NCBI GenBank assembly: GCA_934202525.1
Contig: CAKPYB010000025.1
Location: 1-52,251, forward strand
Reading direction: 5' to 3'
DNA length: 52,251 bases
From: an uncultured Prevotella sp.
GTDB lineage: Bacteria > Bacteroidota > Bacteroidia > Bacteroidales > Bacteroidaceae
Position 1 is the first letter of the stretch. Every line of letters begins with the position of its first letter. Below are positions 50,845-52,251 of the stretch, one piece after another. The position numbers were made by a program, and so were the translations under genes. The notes beneath the pieces were generated by a model that was given only the letters and a program-made list of their open reading frames with translations, did not search any database and was not told the origin of the DNA.

Positions 50845-51786
50845 ATGGCAGATAATATAGAACATCAAGATAAAGGCGAACTGGTCACAAATCGTGACCA
50901 GTTGGTTGTCGTAGATAATATAGAGTCTCTAATAAAAGTAATTAGAGGACAGCAAGTTATGCTTGACAAAGACTTGGCAACGCTATATGGTGTAGAGACA
51001 AGAACTTTGAACCAAGCAGTCAAACGTAACATTCAGAGGTTCCCTTCTGATTTTAGGTTTCAGTTAACAATGGAGGAATGTTCAAAATCACAGATTGTGA
51101 CTTTGAACGCAGGACGAGGACAAAATATAAAGAAGTTACCTTATGCCTTTACAGAACAAGGTGTGGCTATGCTTAGTAGTGTTCTTCGTTCACAAACAGC
51201 CATTGAAGTCAACATTCAAATAATGCGAGCCTTTGTTTCCATGCGTCATTTTATGGTGAACAACGCTTCTGTGTTCAGTCGCTTGGAAACTATTGAGTAC
51301 CATCAACTGGAAATGCAGCAACATCAGCAAGAAACAGACAAACGCATAGACGAGGTATTTCGCAGATTGGATGAGGGCAATGCAAAGCCGAAACAGGGTG
51401 TGTTCTACAATGGTCAAATTTATGATGCCTATACTTTCGTGTCCGACTTGATTAAGAGTGCGAAGAAACGTATTGTCCTTATCGACAACTATGTTGACGA
51501 GACTGTACTGACATTGCTCGATAAAAGAGATAATAACGTGTCTGCAATCATCTACACTCAGCAGATAAGCCGTCAGTTCCAACTCGACATAGACCGTCAT
51601 AATGCTCAATATGCACCGATTGATGTTGAAACATTCCGTTTATCACATGACCGCTTCCTTTGTATAGACGATGATGTGTATCACATAGGAGCATCCATAA
51701 AGGACTTGGGCAAGAAGTGGTTTGGTTTCTCTAAGATGGAGATACTTACACCAGACGAATTGGTGGAAAGGATCAATAGAGAGTAA
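50845..51786 (+). CDS. ORF6N domain protein with C-terminal PLD-like region
   Basis: This is a 313-residue protein. The ORF6N domain (about 25-140) is clear: VIRGQQVMLDKDLATLYGVE, TRTLNQAVKRNIQRFPSDFR, KLPYAFTEQGVAMLSSVLRS and IQIMRAFVSMRHF. ORF6N is a DNA-binding-type domain found in phage antirepressors and many chromosomal islands. A coiled segment (145-178) leads to a PLD-like fold (187-305: FYNGQIYDAYTFVSDLIKSA, IVLIDNYVDETVL, LSHDRFLCIDDDVYHIGASI). The HxK part of an HKD site is incomplete (HDRFL), so nuclease activity is doubtful. Two palindromes lie within the coding sequence (50879-50903, 51081-51107). Function unknown; a regulatory or defence-related role is only a guess. Confidence 0.85.
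   Translation: MADNIEHQDKGELVTNRDQLVVVDNIESLIKVIRGQQVMLDKDLATLYGVETRTLNQAVKRNIQRFPSDFRFQLTMEECSKSQIVTLNAGRGQNIKKLPYAFTEQGVAMLSSVLRSQTAIEVNIQIMRAFVSMRHFMVNNASVFSRLETIEYHQLEMQQHQQETDKRIDEVFRRLDEGNAKPKQGVFYNGQIYDAYTFVSDLIKSAKKRIVLIDNYVDETVLTLLDKRDNNVSAIIYTQQISRQFQLDIDRHNAQYAPIDVETFRLSHDRFLCIDDDVYHIGASIKDLGKKWFGFSKMEILTPDELVERINRE
50879..50903. repeat. Palindrome inside the ORF6N gene, site 1
   Basis: Perfect 10-base arms AACTGGTCAC and GTGACCAGTT with loop AAATC. It encodes residues 12-20 (LVTNRDQLV), just before the conserved ORF6N fold, so it could be a tolerated insertion. Confidence 0.8.
51081..51107. repeat. Palindrome inside the ORF6N gene, site 2
   Basis: Arms TTCAAAATCACA (51081-51092) and TGTGACTTTGAA (51096-51107) with loop GAT and one G-T wobble. 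It encodes residues ~79-88 (SKSQIVTLN), in a variable loop of the ORF6N domain. Confidence 0.7.
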
Positions 51787-51832
51787 TCAATACGCAATAT
51801 TTCAAGAATATAAATATTAAAAATTACGAATT

Positions 51833-52251
51833 ATGAAAAAAATACCATCTATAATGATTGTAGTTTGGGGAATAGCGGTATTATGTACACTATTCTTGAG
51901 TTCATGCAAGCGACCAGAGGTCTTAGACAATAGTACTCTTGTAAATAGCGCAAGAAACGTGGCTTTGACCTTTGGTCCTGCGTATGTTCCATTTTTTAAA
52001 GAGGCTAACGTATCGGATGTTCAAGTTTTTAAAAAGAAGGATTACGGAGGAGACAGCCGCCCTCAAATAAGAAAACAGATAGGAAGAAAGTTCTATACTG
52101 TAACTTTTACATATGATAGTACTGCCGTTAAATTTGATTTTGGATTTGCAGCAAGAGTCAGAATATGGAAAGATACAGGGGAACCATTAGATGTTATATT
52201 TGGTAATGGTTGGGGAAGAAATTTTTTCTTTTTAAGTTTTAAGGAACAAAC
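51833..52251 (+). CDS. Putative lipoprotein, partial (runs off the window)
   Basis: An open frame from the ATG at 51833 continues through the last base (139 complete codons). The N-terminus is a lipoprotein signal (MKKIPSIMIVVWGIAVLCTL, then FLSSC), so it should be lipid-anchored. The mature part (VNSARNVALTFGPAYVPFFK, FYTVTFTYDSTAVKFDFGFA, AARVRIWKDTGEP) has alternating beta-like patterns and matches no family I know. It lies 46 bases after the ORF6N gene on the same strand and is AT-rich like it. Confidence 0.65.
   Translation, partial: MKKIPSIMIVVWGIAVLCTLFLSSCKRPEVLDNSTLVNSARNVALTFGPAYVPFFKEANVSDVQVFKKKDYGGDSRPQIRKQIGRKFYTVTFTYDSTAVKFDFGFAARVRIWKDTGEPLDVIFGNGWGRNFFFLSFKEQ

Overview
The window looks like chromosomal DNA of a Bacteroidota bacterium, most likely Prevotellaceae of the Segatella/Prevotella copri type. 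The grounds are: promoters of the Bacteroidota type (TTTG, 19-20 bp, TAnnTTTG) before many genes; bS16 with a long Ala/Glu/Lys tail; a short phosphoglycerate dehydrogenase with Lys in place of the catalytic His; a class III fructose bisphosphatase; a full Nqr operon; and Bacteroidales-restricted families (DUF4293, DUF6057, DUF4248, DUF2582). No rRNA, tRNA, CRISPR array or intact insertion sequence was recognised.

Layout. 1-1733: an unidentified left edge, a 32-bp perfect palindrome, a 21-bp tandem array and a lone Wzx-type flippase. 1823-6451: rpsP, the bamD-rpoZ-DUF4293 operon and divergent uvrB. 6546-10689: yigZ, then serC-serA-DUF1015 (serine synthesis). 10976-17376: a DEAD-box helicase, then glgB-DUF6057-TPR and a YhcH-family gene. 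17558-24108: a secreted MORN-repeat protein, a LytTR regulator whose receiver lacks the phospho-acceptor Asp, a fusion of two starch-binding-like domains to a HAD phosphatase, mltG, and the ACT/PFL pair. 24398-28793: xylulokinase, two small helix-turn-helix-like proteins and aspS. 28965-32377: a five-gene run holding a minimal T9SS-sorting-domain-like protein, an L,D-transpeptidase, an ECF sigma factor, a putative anti-sigma factor and a CpxP-like periplasmic protein, which reads as an envelope-stress unit. 32541-37858: galE, fbp, a lipocalin-like lipoprotein and Wzi. 37985-43771: nqrABCDEF. 44044-48324: a tamB-family giant gene with no ordinary start codon.

The right end (48374-52251) is accessory DNA. 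It holds repeat-rich non-coding sequence, a decayed fragment that resembles the N-terminus of a VirE/BT4734-type protein, a DUF4248 gene cut short and joined to a YhcG-type PDDEXK nuclease that has lost its N-terminal domain, an ORF6N protein, and the start of a lipoprotein. Several short palindromes with a TCRC...GYGA core lie inside and just before these genes.

The most unusual signals are repeats and small architectures, not a new defence operon. (i) Tandem arrays with periods of 7 or 21 bp lie at or near the stop codons of at least four unrelated genes. Three of them are inverted heptamer arrays. (ii) A 42-nt terminator hairpin occurs twice, 42 kb apart, with a compensatory base-pair change. 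(iii) Terminators are fused to the next gene's promoter at three places. (iv) Palindromes recur in the YhcG and ORF6N genes. (v) There is a CBM20-CBM20-HAD fusion, a phospho-dead LytTR regulator, and histone-H1-like tails on two unrelated proteins.
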